A stretch of 64,000 bases of DNA from Diploscapter coronatus (GCA_964036155.1 OZ038423.1:37153249-37217248), one strand, 5' to 3'; positions 12,001 through 22,621 are shown, counted from the first letter of the stretch. Translations and numbers: made by a program. The notes: generated from the letters alone by a model not told the origin.

Positions 12001-14774
12001 TTCACACGACTCCAGTCCGTCAGTGGAGAGCATTTCTTTGTCAGCGAGTGTGCAGGCAGCGAACGAACAGGTTGCATCGAATAGAGGATCCACCGCTTCT
12101 CTGCTAATCAATAAGTAAGTTGAAGTATAAGCGTCACTTTTCAATGATATTTTCTCGACAATTACTATTTGGCGGAGTGTCTTTTCCAATTTCTTTCAAA
12201 CTTCACTTTCCCGTCTATTCTTAACTTTAGGACTTCATCATCTGTCATTTCGCCATTTAGTAATTGCCTATTTTGCCAAAAATACTTTTATTTAAAGAAA
12301 ACAACAAATATACATATATTTTTTCAGAAGTGCAAACGGAGACATCGGCACGCCCGTGGCTGCAACCAACATTCTGACTGACAAACGCAGTTCCTCGAAT
12401 TTAAGAGCGTCGCTGAAAGACACCAACAACAACAAGAGAGATCCGGCGTACAGCACTCAGGCTCTATTTCTTCTGGCTAATGTTAGTGAATTCATATTTT
12501 CTGGACTCCTTTAAATACCACCCTCTTTTTTCTTTTCTCCATATTATTTCTCCGAAAAGAAGGTGATAACTACAGGAGGGTAGTAACTGCAATCCTACAG
12601 TGAGCCTATTTTTCAATACATTTCATAAATTTGTAAATTAATTGACTAAATTTGGCAATTCTATTCTATTTTCTAGAATCGAATTCTCTTAATTTCAGAA
12701 CCTGGCCGAACTGATCGACTCGATTTGTCGCAGCGATGACAAAGAGAAGATGATTCCAACGCTGCAAGCCGTCTGGAATAATGTCGTCCCCTATCTCAAG
12801 GCTAAAAAGTAAAAGTTCACTTTTCTCTAAAATGAAACTTTGGTTTTGCAGTGCTAGAAATGCCCGTTTCTTCTTTGCCTCTTCGAAACTGCTTGCTGCG
12901 ATGAGTTCGTTCAGCTACACGAGGGCTGTATGGAAGAAGACCACGCTCGAATTGCTGCTTGATACTTGTAAGATTTGTTTTTCTAAATTCACTTCCCAAA
13001 AAGCGTCTTTGAGATTTTTCTTTTCTTCATTTTGTTGCATCTCCTGTGCGCTCCATTCCCCACGAAACCAAATTATCAAACGCTTCTCCCATCGGTTTCT
13101 CATGATCTTTCATAATTCGCTGCTTCTCCTGTTAGCGCCAATAAAGGCTGGAAAGACAATCACTTCGTCCATGAATTGACACATCGAGAAAACACACAGG
13201 AGCACAGTTGGGAGTTGAGTTAGGAAATCAGGGCTTGCTACAGCCCCTGTAAATACCTGTAGAGGGAACCGCAAATATACAATTATTTTCTGCAATAGTT
13301 TTCAATAATAACATTTTTCCAGCCTTCTTCAAAATGGACCGCAGCTCCCTGCAGCAGTGGCTCGTCGTGGCGGATCATCTAATGAGTCACGACAAGACGT
13401 CGTTCAAGGATTTACTTAGTCAGTCAAAAAGTTATTGATTTTCAAGAATGAATTTGTTGCAGAAAGCATATCCTACACTCCGAATGCGTCGTTCTCGCTG
13501 ATGACGACGAAAGAGCAGGAGTACGAACTGCGTGCGCAGGCGCTCAAGAGGCTCGCCTTCGTCGTATTCGGCTCTCAACTCGATCAGTACAGCACTCAGT
13601 CCAATGATATTCTGGGTAGGTTAAACGTGAAACAGTAAAAATCACCTTTCCATAGCCAAATTTACAATTCTTGATGTTTTTTTTGAAGATTGGTGATCTT
13701 GTAAATCGGGAATTGAAGAATGAGTTTTCAGAGAAACTCACCGAGAACCTTCGTGTCTCCCAATGTGCGGCAATTCGCTCTGCAGTTTTTCTCTGCGTCC
13801 GAGTTCTGCTTTTGCGTCTTCGCCCCAACAGTCTGACTGGGGTCTGGCCGCTGATGGTTTCGGAATTGGTCGGTTCTTTAATTACCTTATACGAATTCGT
13901 TTTACTCTGAATTTTTCAAATCATTTTATTTGAGTTTCTGTATAATTCACCGGTTTTCTTTTCTCCACATTACCTAGCTCTAAAATCTAGCGAATTTTGC
14001 AAATGGTGACAATTATGAACTGGCAAATTGTATAAAGTGTTCTTCATTTTATTTGCAATTCCGTTAAAAATATTAATCTCCAGGTGACCGCTCTTCTGCA
14101 ACTCGAACAGCAATTGTCGAATGACAATGATCAAGACGGAGGCGAAAAAGAGTCGGAAAGTTGGATGCAGCTCCATCTGGCTGCCGCAAAATTGCTCGAA
14201 ACGCTCTTCACTCTGCCCGCAGGATACCTCTCTCAATTCCAAATGTAAGTCAATTTTTGTTGCCTTGAGGAAAATTGAATGTTTCCAGGTGCAACTGGAC
14301 TTTTATGCCGGTCGTGTCAAGTGACAGGGCGGAAATCTTCGTCCCGTTCGCCGTACGGATAAGCAATCTGCTGGAGAAACGAGTATGAAAATTAACTTTT
14401 ACACTTTTTCGCCAAGCTTTTGGAACCCAAATATTAGAATGTCATTTTTAATGCAAGAGCAGAAGATACTATCTTCTCTTCTGAAAATGATGAAAATAGC
14501 TCGTTTTTAGTACGGCCGAATGCAGCCTTCGGACGTGATCACCTCGTCTCCCTCCTTGTTCCACATCAAAATGCTGACTTTGTACGACGAGCTGAAGCCG
14601 TTCTTCCACTTGCTCGCCACCAAGTGCTGCTCCTACAAAACTGCCGGCAATTCGACGGAGACGAAGACTCGAGGAGGGAATACAGTGGAATTGGAAGGCT
14701 TGTCGCACAAACAGTCTCTCCAAAGACTCGAGCACTCACTCTACATCGACTTTGCTGAGCACTGGCAATTGTAG
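1..14774 (+). CDS. DOP1: DOP1/Dopey family trafficking scaffold (PAD-1 orthologue), 5' truncated
   Basis: Dopey proteins are very large HEAT-like scaffolds that act with the flippase MON2/neo1 system at Golgi and endosomes; the nematode member is PAD-1. Thirty-four exons keep one frame and encode about 1,850 residues. The start of the protein lies before the window. The first exon (LLSSREPTFVWEFLAEWIE) matches the end of the conserved Dopey N-terminal domain. The C-terminal third matches vertebrate DOP1 strongly, for example SYTRAVWKKTTLELLLD, ERLTENLRV, PLMVSEL and the final LQRLEHSLYIDFAE. Exons: 1-142, 284-542, 1511-1728, 1945-2081, 2125-2206, 2522-2689, 3074-3292, 3447-3628, 3759-3885, 4140-4348, 4622-4804, 5017-5172, 5273-5519, 5565-5654, 5894-6081, 7000-7168, 7454-7659, 7809-7953, 8164-8292, 8401-8487, 9219-9507, 9700-9857, 11373-11533, 11667-11857, 11994-12114, 12328-12481, 12699-12808, 12852-12967, 13323-13418, 13463-13615, 13732-13868, 14084-14244, 14289-14382, 14511-14774. 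Family knowledge supports the name; exon edges are read by eye. Confidence 0.95.
614..1434. mobile_element. Candidate 0.8-kb DNA element with 13-bp terminal inverted repeats in DOP1 intron
   Basis: The 968-bp intron 543-1510 carries GACTTGGGACTTT at 614-626 and its exact reverse complement at 1422-1434. No transposase reading frame is visible between them, so this would be a non-autonomous copy. A second, longer inverted repeat (1131-1275) is nested inside. The target duplication is not clear. Confidence 0.45.
1131..1275. repeat. Inverted repeat with about 50-bp arms (MITE-like)
   Basis: Arms 1131-1181 and 1226-1275 are near-perfect reverse complements, including TTGCAACTCGCTAGAATAA against TTATTCTAGCGAGTTGCAA-type sequence, around a loop of about 45 bp. 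The transcript could fold into a long hairpin inside the DOP1 intron. Confidence 0.75.
2231..2357. repeat. MITE-like family A, copy 1
   Basis: The ends GATTGGAGAGAACGTCGATA and TATCGACTTTCTCTCCAATC are imperfect reverse complements. The whole 127 bp is closely similar, in the same orientation, to 46831-46972 in an MPRIP intron. Two dispersed copies with inverted ends point to a small non-autonomous transposon. Confidence 0.75.
2802..3001. repeat. Inverted-repeat element enclosing MITE-like family B, copy 1
   Basis: The outer arms TACTATGACGGACTGA (2802-2817) and TCAGTCCGTCATTTAGTA (2984-3001) are inverted. Inside, CCTGTATTTACAGACGG (2849-2865) faces CGTCTGTAAATACAAGAGG (2914-2932). The inner unit recurs at 46547-46628. 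The arrangement looks like one element inserted within another, inside the DOP1 intron 2690-3073. Confidence 0.65.
6082..6999. other. Long DOP1 intron with no recognised element
   Basis: This 918-bp intron sits between exons ending in PNAK and starting IPLAVSV. The downstream exon has two possible in-frame acceptors, after 6987 (TTTTAAG) or after 6999 (TTTTCAG); the second fits consensus better and the choice alters only a few residues. A short perfect hairpin lies at 6449-6473. A 66-codon open stretch on the minus strand (6543-6743) is protein-like but has no recognisable homologue. Confidence 0.5.
8488..9218. other. DOP1 intron, possible degenerate element
   Basis: The intron holds a weak inverted pair, around TAGGGCCCGCAAG at about 8609 and CTTGCGGACTTTA at about 9090. 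A 136-codon minus-strand open frame (8666-9076) resembles no family I know. It may be a decayed transposon; support is weak. Confidence 0.25.
9881..11318. mobile_element. Foldback element with about 570-bp inverted arms, Tc1/mariner-like TA target
   Basis: The left arm (about 9883-10452) and right arm (about 10748-11316) are nearly identical in inverted orientation around a spacer of about 295 bp. Both ends read GTGTCCCAAAATTCAGGCC inward and are flanked by TA, as expected for Tc1/mariner-type insertion. Each arm contains a second inward start (AAGGTGTCCCAAAATTATGG) and an internal diverged palindrome around GCATGAC. The mirrored open frames at 10212-10457 (-) and 10715-10987 (+) are the same arm sequence and not genes. 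The element lies within DOP1 intron 9858-11372 in a position compatible with splicing. Confidence 0.9.
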
Positions 14775-14794
14775 TAAGGATATTTTATGATGAT

Positions 14795-14800
14795 AATAAA
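14795..14800 (+). terminator. Polyadenylation signal of DOP1 (AATAAA)
   Basis: AATAAA lies 20 bp after the DOP1 stop codon and overlaps the left end of the inverted-repeat element that starts here, so the element may supply part of the 3' end. Confidence 0.5.
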
Positions 14801-15068
14801 AGGGTCGATGAACAAGAATATCAAATTTTACGTATTTAGCGTTGTGTCAATGCTAGGCGATTTTACATGTAAGCAGGGCTGTAAATGTGTTGGCATCGAT
14901 GTCAAACGTGTAAAAATTGCACGAAAAATCGCATAGCATGACATTGGCAGTGTCAAAAGTAAAAACGAATTTTTATTTACTCTTTAAAAGGTTAGAAATA
15001 CCAAGAAAAATCCTTAGAAACAATTTTCTCGACTAGCCTTCATTGATTTCCTGTTCATCAACCCTTTA
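14797..15068. repeat. MITE-like inverted-repeat element, 272 bp
   Basis: The ends AAAGGGTCGATGAACAAGAA and TTCCTGTTCATCAACCCTTT are inverted with two or three mismatches. Internal sequences around GCTAGGCGATTTTACATG and CGAAAAATCGCATAGC are also inverted, so the element can fold along much of its length. It abuts the DOP1 3' end. Confidence 0.7.
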
Positions 15069-16156
15069 CTTTTTCATTTTCTTGTTGTATTCCAAAATTA
15101 ATACCGTTTAGTTTTATCGAATTGGTCTTTTTTATCATCATATCTGTGATAAGGGATAGATTTATGTGAGAGTAGAGAATTTTATTTATTTATTTCTTAA
15201 ATTCATGGATTAGTTTTATCTTTTTGTTTTATGCGAGAATTTTTTCTTCTCATCAAAGTTATTCCCCCATTCACCGAACGTGTCCCTCTCTCTCTTACTC
15301 ATTCTTCAATTTGAATGCCGACAGGCTAAATTGCCGTTTTCTTGATTCATTCCTAGATTTTTGTCTGGTTAAGATTTGCTGAGCTTTTACCCGGCGAAAT
15401 TTCACGTCATCAGACCTGCGAATTTTCAAATCCTTGAGTGTCCGCATGAACAAGATAGCATATTTTATCGAGGGAGAAAGATGTATTCTTTTCTTCTTTC
15501 AAAAAGACACTATTTAGTTCATGCAGGTACCCCCCGGTTTGAAAATTTGCAAGTCTGCTCACATTCTTCTCATTCTAATTTCTGGTCCTACTTTCGTGTG
15601 TATTCCATTTTCCCAGATACACGGCTTTATTATCCGTCTTTTTAACTTATTGTTTCCTGTATTTTTGCATTCAGGCTCAAGAATTGTACAAATTTCGAAA
15701 ATCCTGAACTGTCTCGAGCCTGAACTTGCAATGGATAATTTCCTGTCTCTCGAATCGTCGTTTTACGGGTAACTCGTTCTCTTTTAGTGTTTTTGGATAG
15801 ACTCCCCACTCACTCATTTTCGTCTAAAACAAATCATCGAACAGAACATTATTCAGCCCCCGTGTGAGCATGATCAGACTAGGTCAATTTACAATAAAAG
15901 TATTATAAATTTGATTTTTTTTTTCAATTTTCTTTATTTTCACCGTGTTGCACTCGCACACATTTCAGCTATTTGCTTATTTTTTATTGTCAGATAAAAC
16001 GTTCAAATATCAATCGTATAAGTTACAGTATGGTCAAATTGTGGTTATAATCAAAGCACTCACGTAACCCGTCACGACACAGCTTTCACAAGGAGGATTT
16101 ACAGAGCTCGGATTAAATAAATTAGGTCAGCGAATCGTCTTCCTTTCGATTTTGGT
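15069..16156. other. Intergenic region between convergent DOP1 and ATG4
   Basis: No convincing gene is present. An exon-like stretch at 15676-15769 follows a GCATTCAG acceptor and ends in GGTAACTC; one frame is open, but DOP1 already ends at the position expected for its family. The rest is AT-rich. ATG4 mRNA should end near its lower edge. Confidence 0.5.
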
Positions 16157-18411
16157 TTACGACTCCAAAACCTCGAAATCATCGTCCTGACTGAAATTCG
16201 GGTCGCCCATATCATGGAACTCTAAAAATTTAAATTCTATGAGAATCGTCTTTGGAAAGATCATAGAAACGGGTTTGAGTTGAATAGTTCATGCAGGTTT
16301 TCATATATTAGCCGTTTTTCTGTCCAAAAAATTTTAAAATGTAAGGACTTTCAAAGCGACTAATTCAATTGAAATTTCCCCCTTACCATTCATTTCAATC
16401 TTGGTCTTGACTCCAAAATACGGCTCGAAAGGCGGCCATCCCTTGGGACGCTGATCCAGCAGCTCAAACAGGGGCGGTTTTGAGGCCGTCAGCACATTCT
16501 GCAAAATTTTCATATGCTTTTTTGTATCGATTTATCATATTCTTCGTTCTTTGTTTCTATGTTTACCTCTTTGAGTTCTTTCGTCGTTCTTTCGAACACC
16601 TCTTCAGACTCGCAGAACAGACACAGAGCGAGCGAGGGATCGACCTAGAATTCAGATTGAAAAGATATTGTAAGTTGGAATTCAAACCTCTTCATAGTCC
16701 ATGTAGAGCAACAGGTCGCAGTGGTAGGAGCTGTCGTCGAGGGGAGTCGCCACCTCCCCATCTGGAGTGATCAAAGAGGGCTGGGGCTCCTAAAATTGGC
16801 TTTTCAATTTTTTTTCTTCAAATTCAAATTTTTCGACCTCCAAATGGTCGAATCCATCGTCGTACCCATCCACAGGTCTTCTCTGTCCGGTGATCGAAGG
16901 ACGGCAATAATGCGGATCGAGATAGATCAACTTTAATTTCAAAGTTTCATTTAAAAACGAGAAAAAATTAACCTTCTCCCCACTGATGCCAACGAAATAC
17001 AACGCTCTGTTGGGGCGACCTCCAATGATCCCGACGCACGTCTCGAGTTTGAAGAATTCCTGAAAATTTTTAGTACTTTTGCAAATCTATGAAAATAAAT
17101 TAAATAAATACCTGAACAGCAGGCAGATAGACTTTGTTGATAGTGGTCAGGCCAAGACGCAGAGGAATGATCAGGAGCAAGGGTCTCCAACTGCCGGGAG
17201 CAGAAGCTTGTTCAGCATCGGGAGTTTCAGCATTCATGGAGTTCACGTGAGATTCGTCCAGGCTCGAATTTTCTGCAAGAGAAGACGTAAATTTCTTATG
17301 AAGTTTCCTTGAAAAGTGGATAATTCTTCACAGGAAATGTGAGATGGATAAGATTTCAGTGATCTTCAAAAGGTAACAATTTGCATACCCAGAATAAGTT
17401 TGACAGCATCCGAAGGCGGCGACACCGTTGCCATCATCCGCACATCGGAATCGATGACGATGTTGTCCATGGCCACGTGCACTGCGATGTTCGACCAGCT
17501 GTCGAAAACGGCCAACTTCTTGAGCACCTGCGCTGCTGTGTTCGGGCCGAACCATTCGCCGACTGCCTTTCCTTCGGACACTCCCATTTGGGCTAAACTT
17601 TTTTCTTCCAGAATTTCTATGAAAATGTTTGGAGAAACAAAAAGCTTCTTAGATGTATTTCGTCCATTTTCCCCAAATTTATCCTCCATGAAAAGTTTTC
17701 AAGAAAAAGATAATTTTTGGTCGTTTTTTTCCAAAGTTGAAACAAAATTCCTACCGATTTGATGGATGGAATAGAGAGCGGACTTCTCGTCCAAGAACAT
17801 TCGCAGAATCTTCTCATAGTCCCCTTCAGGCTGAGTGTCGCGTTTCCATTTGTAGTCCTGGATTTTTTATTTTCGGAAAAATGTCTAAAAAAAATCCAAC
17901 CCTCCCGATGTGTCTGCGAAGAAGCGTCTCCCCCAGCACCATCTGTGCGCATCTCAACATGCAGCCCCAGCCTTGATCGCTCTCAGGTCCAGTGCCACCT
18001 GATTTTCTGTTCTGGATTTTTGAAAATCAAGGGTTTTACCGATAGCAGGGAAGTTCTTTCTGTAAGTGAACCACAACCTCGACGTCACGTAGTTTCGAAT
18101 TGTGTTCGGGCCTGAATCTCAGGAATGTCAACAAAATATAATGAAGTTTTGAAATTTATGCAGTTTCCATCCATTCATCATGAAAATTCACTCAAGCTGA
18201 AGAAGACGATGGATTGTTGGTAAGATGAAAACTGCATGCATTTTCTGAAACGTCGTATTTTACCGTTTTGCTTGGTGATTTCCTTGCCGAGAATGTAGAC
18301 ATCGTTGCCCTCGAGCAGAGTTTTCTCCCTCGTCTCCCAGTACGACGGCTCGAAAGTGATGCAGGATTCAAGCATGTCCAAGGCGGGCTGGATGAATCCG
18401 TCCAAATCCAT
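16157..18411 (-). CDS. ATG4: Autophagy cysteine protease ATG4
   Basis: ATG4 trims the C-terminus of Atg8/LC3 precursors and delipidates Atg8 in the cytosol. Twelve exons give 440 residues, close to animal ATG4. The active-site Cys is about residue 86 in SDQGWGCMLRC, and the catalytic Asp and His are about 296 and 298 in LIYLDPHYC. Other family blocks are RLWFTYRKNFPAIGGTGP, YSIHQIAQMGV, EWFGPNTAAQVLKKLAVFD and GIIGGRPNRALYFVG. The tail QDDDFEVLES keeps the F-x-x-L LC3-interacting motif known from ATG4B. Exons (descending): 18411-18264, 18111-18040, 17998-17901, 17857-17755, 17592-17389, 17272-17112, 17059-16973, 16930-16838, 16789-16688, 16644-16567, 16498-16387, 16221-16157. The start ATG is the first Met after a trans-splice-like acceptor 17 bp upstream. 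It is head to head with CCDC86. Confidence 0.95.
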
Positions 18412-18608
18412 CAGTCCAAGTTCCAGATCTGAAATTAGAATACCTAAAAATTGATCAACGAGGAAAAATAGCATAGCATTTAAGTATGACACATGTGACT
18501 GCCCAGTGCTTATCCGTACTTCTCAGACATTGCTGTTTGGTTCTATTTTCGAGGTTTATTTTAATTTTTGTCGATTTTTTAAATTCTCTTAATTTTTTGG
18601 GTTGAAAA
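18412..18608. promoter_or_regulatory. Shared divergent promoter of ATG4 (-) and CCDC86 (+), with ATG4 trans-splice acceptor
   Basis: Only 197 bp separate the two start codons. On the minus strand CTAATTTCAG ends at 18429, 17 bp before the ATG4 start, and no upstream exon keeps frame, so a spliced leader probably joins here. The remainder is AT-rich with no clear TATA box. Co-regulation is an inference from the layout. Confidence 0.55.
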
Positions 18609-19350
18609 ATGACATCAGCCGACCCGGAAAGCAGGACGAGAAAAGGGCCGACGATTCCAACCGAGAAAATCAACAAAATCGCACAGGGCAAGAGGAAATC
18701 GGGCAGAGTGTGGAAGGAGTCGAAGAAGAAAAACGAGTAATTTTTATTTCATCTTCCTGATTATTTTAAATTTGAAATATCTCAGCCTGAACCACAAAAT
18801 GAAGACTCTGAAGTCGTCCTGGCAGAAGAAAATGGGAAAGAAGGCGAAAGAGCAACAGACAAAACTCCTGCAGCAGGAAATCAGGGACAATCGAGAGAGG
18901 GAGAAACAAGTAGGTTTGGCAAGAAAGAAATATCTTTTGATTGGAAAGGGTTCCATTGTGTTCACCAAAAGCACTGATTCATGGAAAGCTGCTTTCAGTC
19001 TCCACCTCTTTCGAAAAACTTTTTTTTTTCCATTCTCTGGTTTTGTTAAGTTCATGCATTTTTGTATATTTTACTTTCATTCGAGACAACTGATCAATTC
19101 CACTAGAATCATGAATGATATTTGAAAATTGCCAAAAGTTATATTCAGGAGAAAATCGAGCGAAGAAAGGAGCAGGAGCAGAGGCGTCTCGAGAACGAAC
19201 GAAAGGCAGAAGTCGTGCAGGTAAAAAAGCTTTTAATTTTATTCCTAGTTATCTTCTGTTATTTTTCAATTTCAGGTGATCAAGAACGCGTCAAAATTGA
19301 AGAAGACGAAAAAGCGCCAGTTGCGAAAGCTCGAAAAACGGGATGTCTGA
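18609..19350 (+). CDS. CCDC86: CCDC86/Cgr1-like ribosome biogenesis protein
   Basis: Yeast Cgr1 and animal CCDC86 (Cyclon) are nucleolar proteins needed for large-subunit rRNA processing; this is the short form covering only the conserved C-terminal part. Four exons (18609-18736, 18786-18909, 19149-19220, 19276-19350) give 132 residues. The diagnostic blocks are present in order: KRKSGRVWKE, LKSSWQKKM, the basic coiled coil EKIERRKEQEQRRLENER followed by KAEVVQVIKN, and the final KKRQLRKLEKRDV. The protein is highly charged, with Lys, Arg, Glu and Gln dominant, as in the family. The human protein has a long N-terminal extension that is absent here. A polyadenylation signal follows at 19421. 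Confidence 0.93.
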
Positions 19351-19420
19351 TCGTTATCTTATCGGGGATCGATCGGATTTGTTATCATTTTCTTGTTTTC
19401 TTGTTATTCGAAAAGTTATC

Positions 19421-19426
19421 AATAAA
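19421..19426 (+). terminator. Polyadenylation signal of CCDC86 (AATAAA)
   Basis: AATAAA lies 71 bp after the stop codon in an AT-rich 3' region. Confidence 0.6.
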
Positions 19427-19744
19427 ATTATCTAATTTTGCATTTTTGTACCATCCGATTAACAGAAATGTTATCAAACATTTATCATATCTTGTCATTA
19501 TCAAATCACATTTTATCAACAACAGTCAAATTTTCGTAATTTCAGTTAATTTGAAAAATTCCAACAGATAGAGGGACCATTTCGACTTGTTCCTGTATTT
19601 CCTATAGTCCACAGCAACCGGTTCTTGTTCTGTTCCGAGATCGCAATCTGGATTTTTGTCTGTCTCTTCAGCACTGGTCTTCGAATCGCGGAATTCACTC
19701 ATTAATCCGGTCAGATTTCGCTTTTATTCATTTTCTCCTAAATT

Positions 19745-20074
19745 CAATTGATTTGCTTGAAACGAACCACTTTCAAGCTAATCAAACTGGCTTCCCCTTC
19801 GTCGAATCAAGAAACCCAACCTCTTTCTGTAGAAACACCAGAATCACCTCTAACCTCGAACAACTACCACGAATTCAAAAAATTCGAACATCTACTGCCT
19901 GACGAATTTTCCGGATCCGAATCGGAAATCGATTTGAGTATCCCCACTGATCGTCAGAAACCTAAAAATAATCGACTCGAAAATCTGATGGTTTATTTGG
20001 AAGGAAAAGATGAAGAAAGGCAGAGTATTTTGGGAAGCATAAAAGCTGTTGGGCCTAAAGTTTATGAATATTTG
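19745..20074 (+). CDS. Coding-like block upstream of BPNT2; N-terminal extension or separate gene
   Basis: A 110-codon open stretch (Ser/Thr/Pro/Glu-rich, then NRLENLMVYLEGKDEERQ and IKAVGPKVYEYL) ends at TTG followed by a good donor GTAAAA. A 42-bp intron (20075-20116) would join it in frame to the BPNT2 exon through ENPSRSAMQ. If not spliced, it stops at 20086. It has only one in-frame ATG, at about 19988, and an in-frame TAA just upstream, so an earlier exon or a late start is required. I do not recognise the sequence. It may be a cytosolic extension of BPNT2 or a separate short gene. Confidence 0.4.
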
Positions 20075-20137
20075 GTAAAACTCTGAGAGATTCGCTTTTT
20101 AATTTTGGATTTTCAGGAAAATCCCTCTCGTTCAGCC

Positions 20138-21889
20138 ATGCAGGTTCGTCTGCAGGCGAAGAACACTTTCACTCTGGTGATGGTTATCGGCTTCATTTAT
20201 CTCGCATATTTGATATTCTTCCAGGTTGGCGGCAAAAAACGATAAAAGTCGAAAAAAATCGACAAATATATTTTAAAAATAGGAAAAAATCTAGAAGAAA
20301 AATTTCAGGCAGGAGATGGATTTCCAGAAATCGATATTAACTTGAGAGACATCGCCAGTTATGCAGTCCTTGCAGTGGAAATGGGAGGCAGAGCTGTGAA
20401 AAAGATTCACGAAGAGAGTGGTAGGGGGATACAATTACGCTGATTTTTGAAATAATAATTTGTTCAGGTCTGCATATTTCCAAGAAAGGCCTGACAGATG
20501 AAGGCAAAGATGAGCTGTTGACAAAGGCAGATTTAGTCTCAAATTACCTCATTCTTGATGTTCTGCAGAGATTTCCTAAGTTGAAAGTAAATTTAAAATA
20601 TCAACTTTCAAATTAAATTAAGTTTCTAGATTGTCTCAGAAGAAAAGGATTCGAAAGTGACAGAGCAAGAAGCGAGCAGATATCGGGACGATCAATATTC
20701 CATTTGGCTCAGCGTCAAGTAGGCAAAATGTTGAAATTTTTGGAAACTTGATTTTTTTCAGAGACATTCTGAACAAAATGCCAGAAAGGCGTCTGCAGCT
20801 TTCAGATGTTCAAGTCTATGTCGATCCTCTTGATGCTACGCAGGAATACACAGGTTTCGAAATCTTTTGAAAAACGTGCAATTTTCGGAATTCAGAAAAT
20901 CTCACTCAATATGTGACTGTCATGACTTGCGTGACTCATGGAGATGAGCCGATTTTTGGAGCAATCTACAGGCCGTTCTTTGACGAAACAAGTAAGCTTT
21001 GAATATAATATTTCAAGTTATGCAAAAAGATGGTAATGACTTTTCTAAAACAATTTTTGAGTTTGCCTTGAAAGAATTAACCCTTTCATTTATTCTTCCA
21101 GTCTTCGGCATAAATGGTTGGGGAGTGATGTCTTCAAGCGGCAGCAAACTGACTCCAGTCGATTTGGACAAAACCATCAAAACGGTTGTTGTTTCGAGGT
21201 TGTTTTTGGTGAAATTCGAATAAAATGAAGATGGGAATTCGCAGATCCCACGCCGGCAAAGTTGAGTCGTTCGCGAAGAGTGCATTCGGCCAGGAAACGC
21301 AAGTCGAACCGGCTGGTGGAAGTGGGTACAAAACGCTGAGACTCGTCAATGGAACTGCAGGTTGGAATATCGAAATTCTTGATTTATTTATCGAATTTTT
21401 TACGCTTGTAGTTGTTATCATCTCAGGGCTGTGTGAAAACTTCCGGATGAGAACGCGTGGAGTAGAGAAAGAGAGATACACTCACTCGGGGATTTTCGCA
21501 CAGCCCTGATTATCATCCTCTTTTTCTTCATCTATATCTCATAAAAGAGTAGTATCTAATAAAAAAGCAATTTTTCAATTAGTTTTAAAGCAACTTTTAC
21601 TGCTTTCTGGAACTAAGAAAAGACTTGCTGTAAAAATTGCACATCTTGAGAAAGATAAAATTCTTCAGAAGTCTACGTTCACACGACCGCAATCAAGAAG
21701 TGGGACACTTGTGCTGGCGATGCGATTCTCCGAGCGATGGGTGGATCGATGCTCGATTTGGAGGGAAACCCGCTCAAATACGGGCAAAATGAGCCTGTCT
21801 TGAATCAGAAAGGCCTGCTAGCCTCTGTTAGAATTCCCTACACTTACTTCAAAAAAGTTCAACCTTTCGTCAAGGATTCGAAGCTTTGA
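20138..21889 (+). CDS. BPNT2: Golgi-resident PAP phosphatase BPNT2 (IMPAD1)
   Basis: BPNT2 hydrolyses 3'-phosphoadenosine 5'-phosphate, the by-product of sulfotransferases in the Golgi lumen. It belongs to the Mg-dependent, Li-inhibited inositol monophosphatase superfamily. From this ATG, nine exons give 342 residues, near the human length of 359. A single membrane anchor (residues about 9-28, NTFTLVMVIGFIYLAYLIFF) makes it type II. The metal-binding motif is DPLDATQEYT at about residues 157-166, and the second family motif is WDTCAGDAILRAMGG. GGSGYKTL and GLLASVRI also match. Exons: 20138-20224 (spliced from 20117), 20309-20420, 20468-20586, 20630-20718, 20762-20853, 20896-20991, 21102-21198, 21245-21360, 21669-21889. 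The start was chosen because it leaves the anchor N-terminal as in vertebrates; a longer form is possible. Confidence 0.95.
21424..21508. repeat. Short inverted repeat in BPNT2 intron
   Basis: CAGGGCTGTGTGAAAAC at 21424 faces TTTTCGCACAGCCCTG ending at 21508, with about 50 bp between. This is a small hairpin or MITE in the last intron (21361-21668). Confidence 0.6.
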
Positions 21890-22621
21890 TTTTTCTGTAA
21901 ATTATTATTTCAGTGCTTTGAGCTGTCTGGAGTCATTTTTTCGAAAAAAAAAAACATAAATTTTCCATCTATGCATTATTTTAGAAATATTTCTTCACAG
22001 AAAAATTCTTTAAAATACCCCCCGACAATTTTCAAAAAAATTTATGTGAAGTTAGGAAAAAATCGATTTTTGAATCAATTTTTAGAGGGTCTCGTCGAAC
22101 AAGACGAAGAGAGAGCAAAGCACTGTATTTGTAAGTAGTTGAATAGCTTTACACAACTCTACTTATTTTATTTTTGTCGTCCAGTAGATTTCTGAAATCA
22201 AAAGCATGAAGAGAAAATTTGCTTAATTTAGAGAATTTTCTGGACGATCCAATACTTTCTCCTGCATTTTGACATTTGCTTAGCCAGGCCAGTTTTAGAC
22301 GCAATGTACTTCACATTTCAACGGGGATTTTTGTTGTGCTCTCTCTTATGAGAGGTTTTTGTATTCCGTTTACCTCAATCGGGATTGTATTTTGTAAAAA
22401 TAATTATTGACTTTTACTTGCATGTGCAATTTCTGTGTCATTTCGTCGATTGTACTTCATAATTGAAACAAATTGCATAACTTAAATACTCATAAATATT
22501 GATTTTTTTCAAAATTCTTGTTGAATATTTCCTATAATTTGCTCCGTTTTGAAACGGTGGAATATGTTCATTTACTGAATTCCTGTTCAAATTTAACTTA
22601 AAGATTTCCGAATCTAGAAAG
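21890..22621. other. Intergenic region between BPNT2 and LAS1
   Basis: No gene is seen in these 732 bp. The sequence is AT-rich, with a short hairpin near 22092 (TCGTC-GAACAA-GACGA) and loosely inverted pieces around GTCGTCCAG and CTGGACGA. It should contain the BPNT2 3' end and the LAS1 promoter. Confidence 0.5.

Noticed and set aside
14511..15769. DOP1 continuing past HWQL through a GTAGTA donor to an exon at 15676
   Set aside because: The resulting frame stops quickly in one phase and mismatches in the other, and vertebrate DOP1 also ends soon after the R-L-E-H motif seen here.
16973..16980. Apparent one-base frameshift in ATG4 before the catalytic Asp/His exon
   Set aside because: Recounting the C run at 16978-16981 gives four bases, which restores the frame. 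There is no defect.
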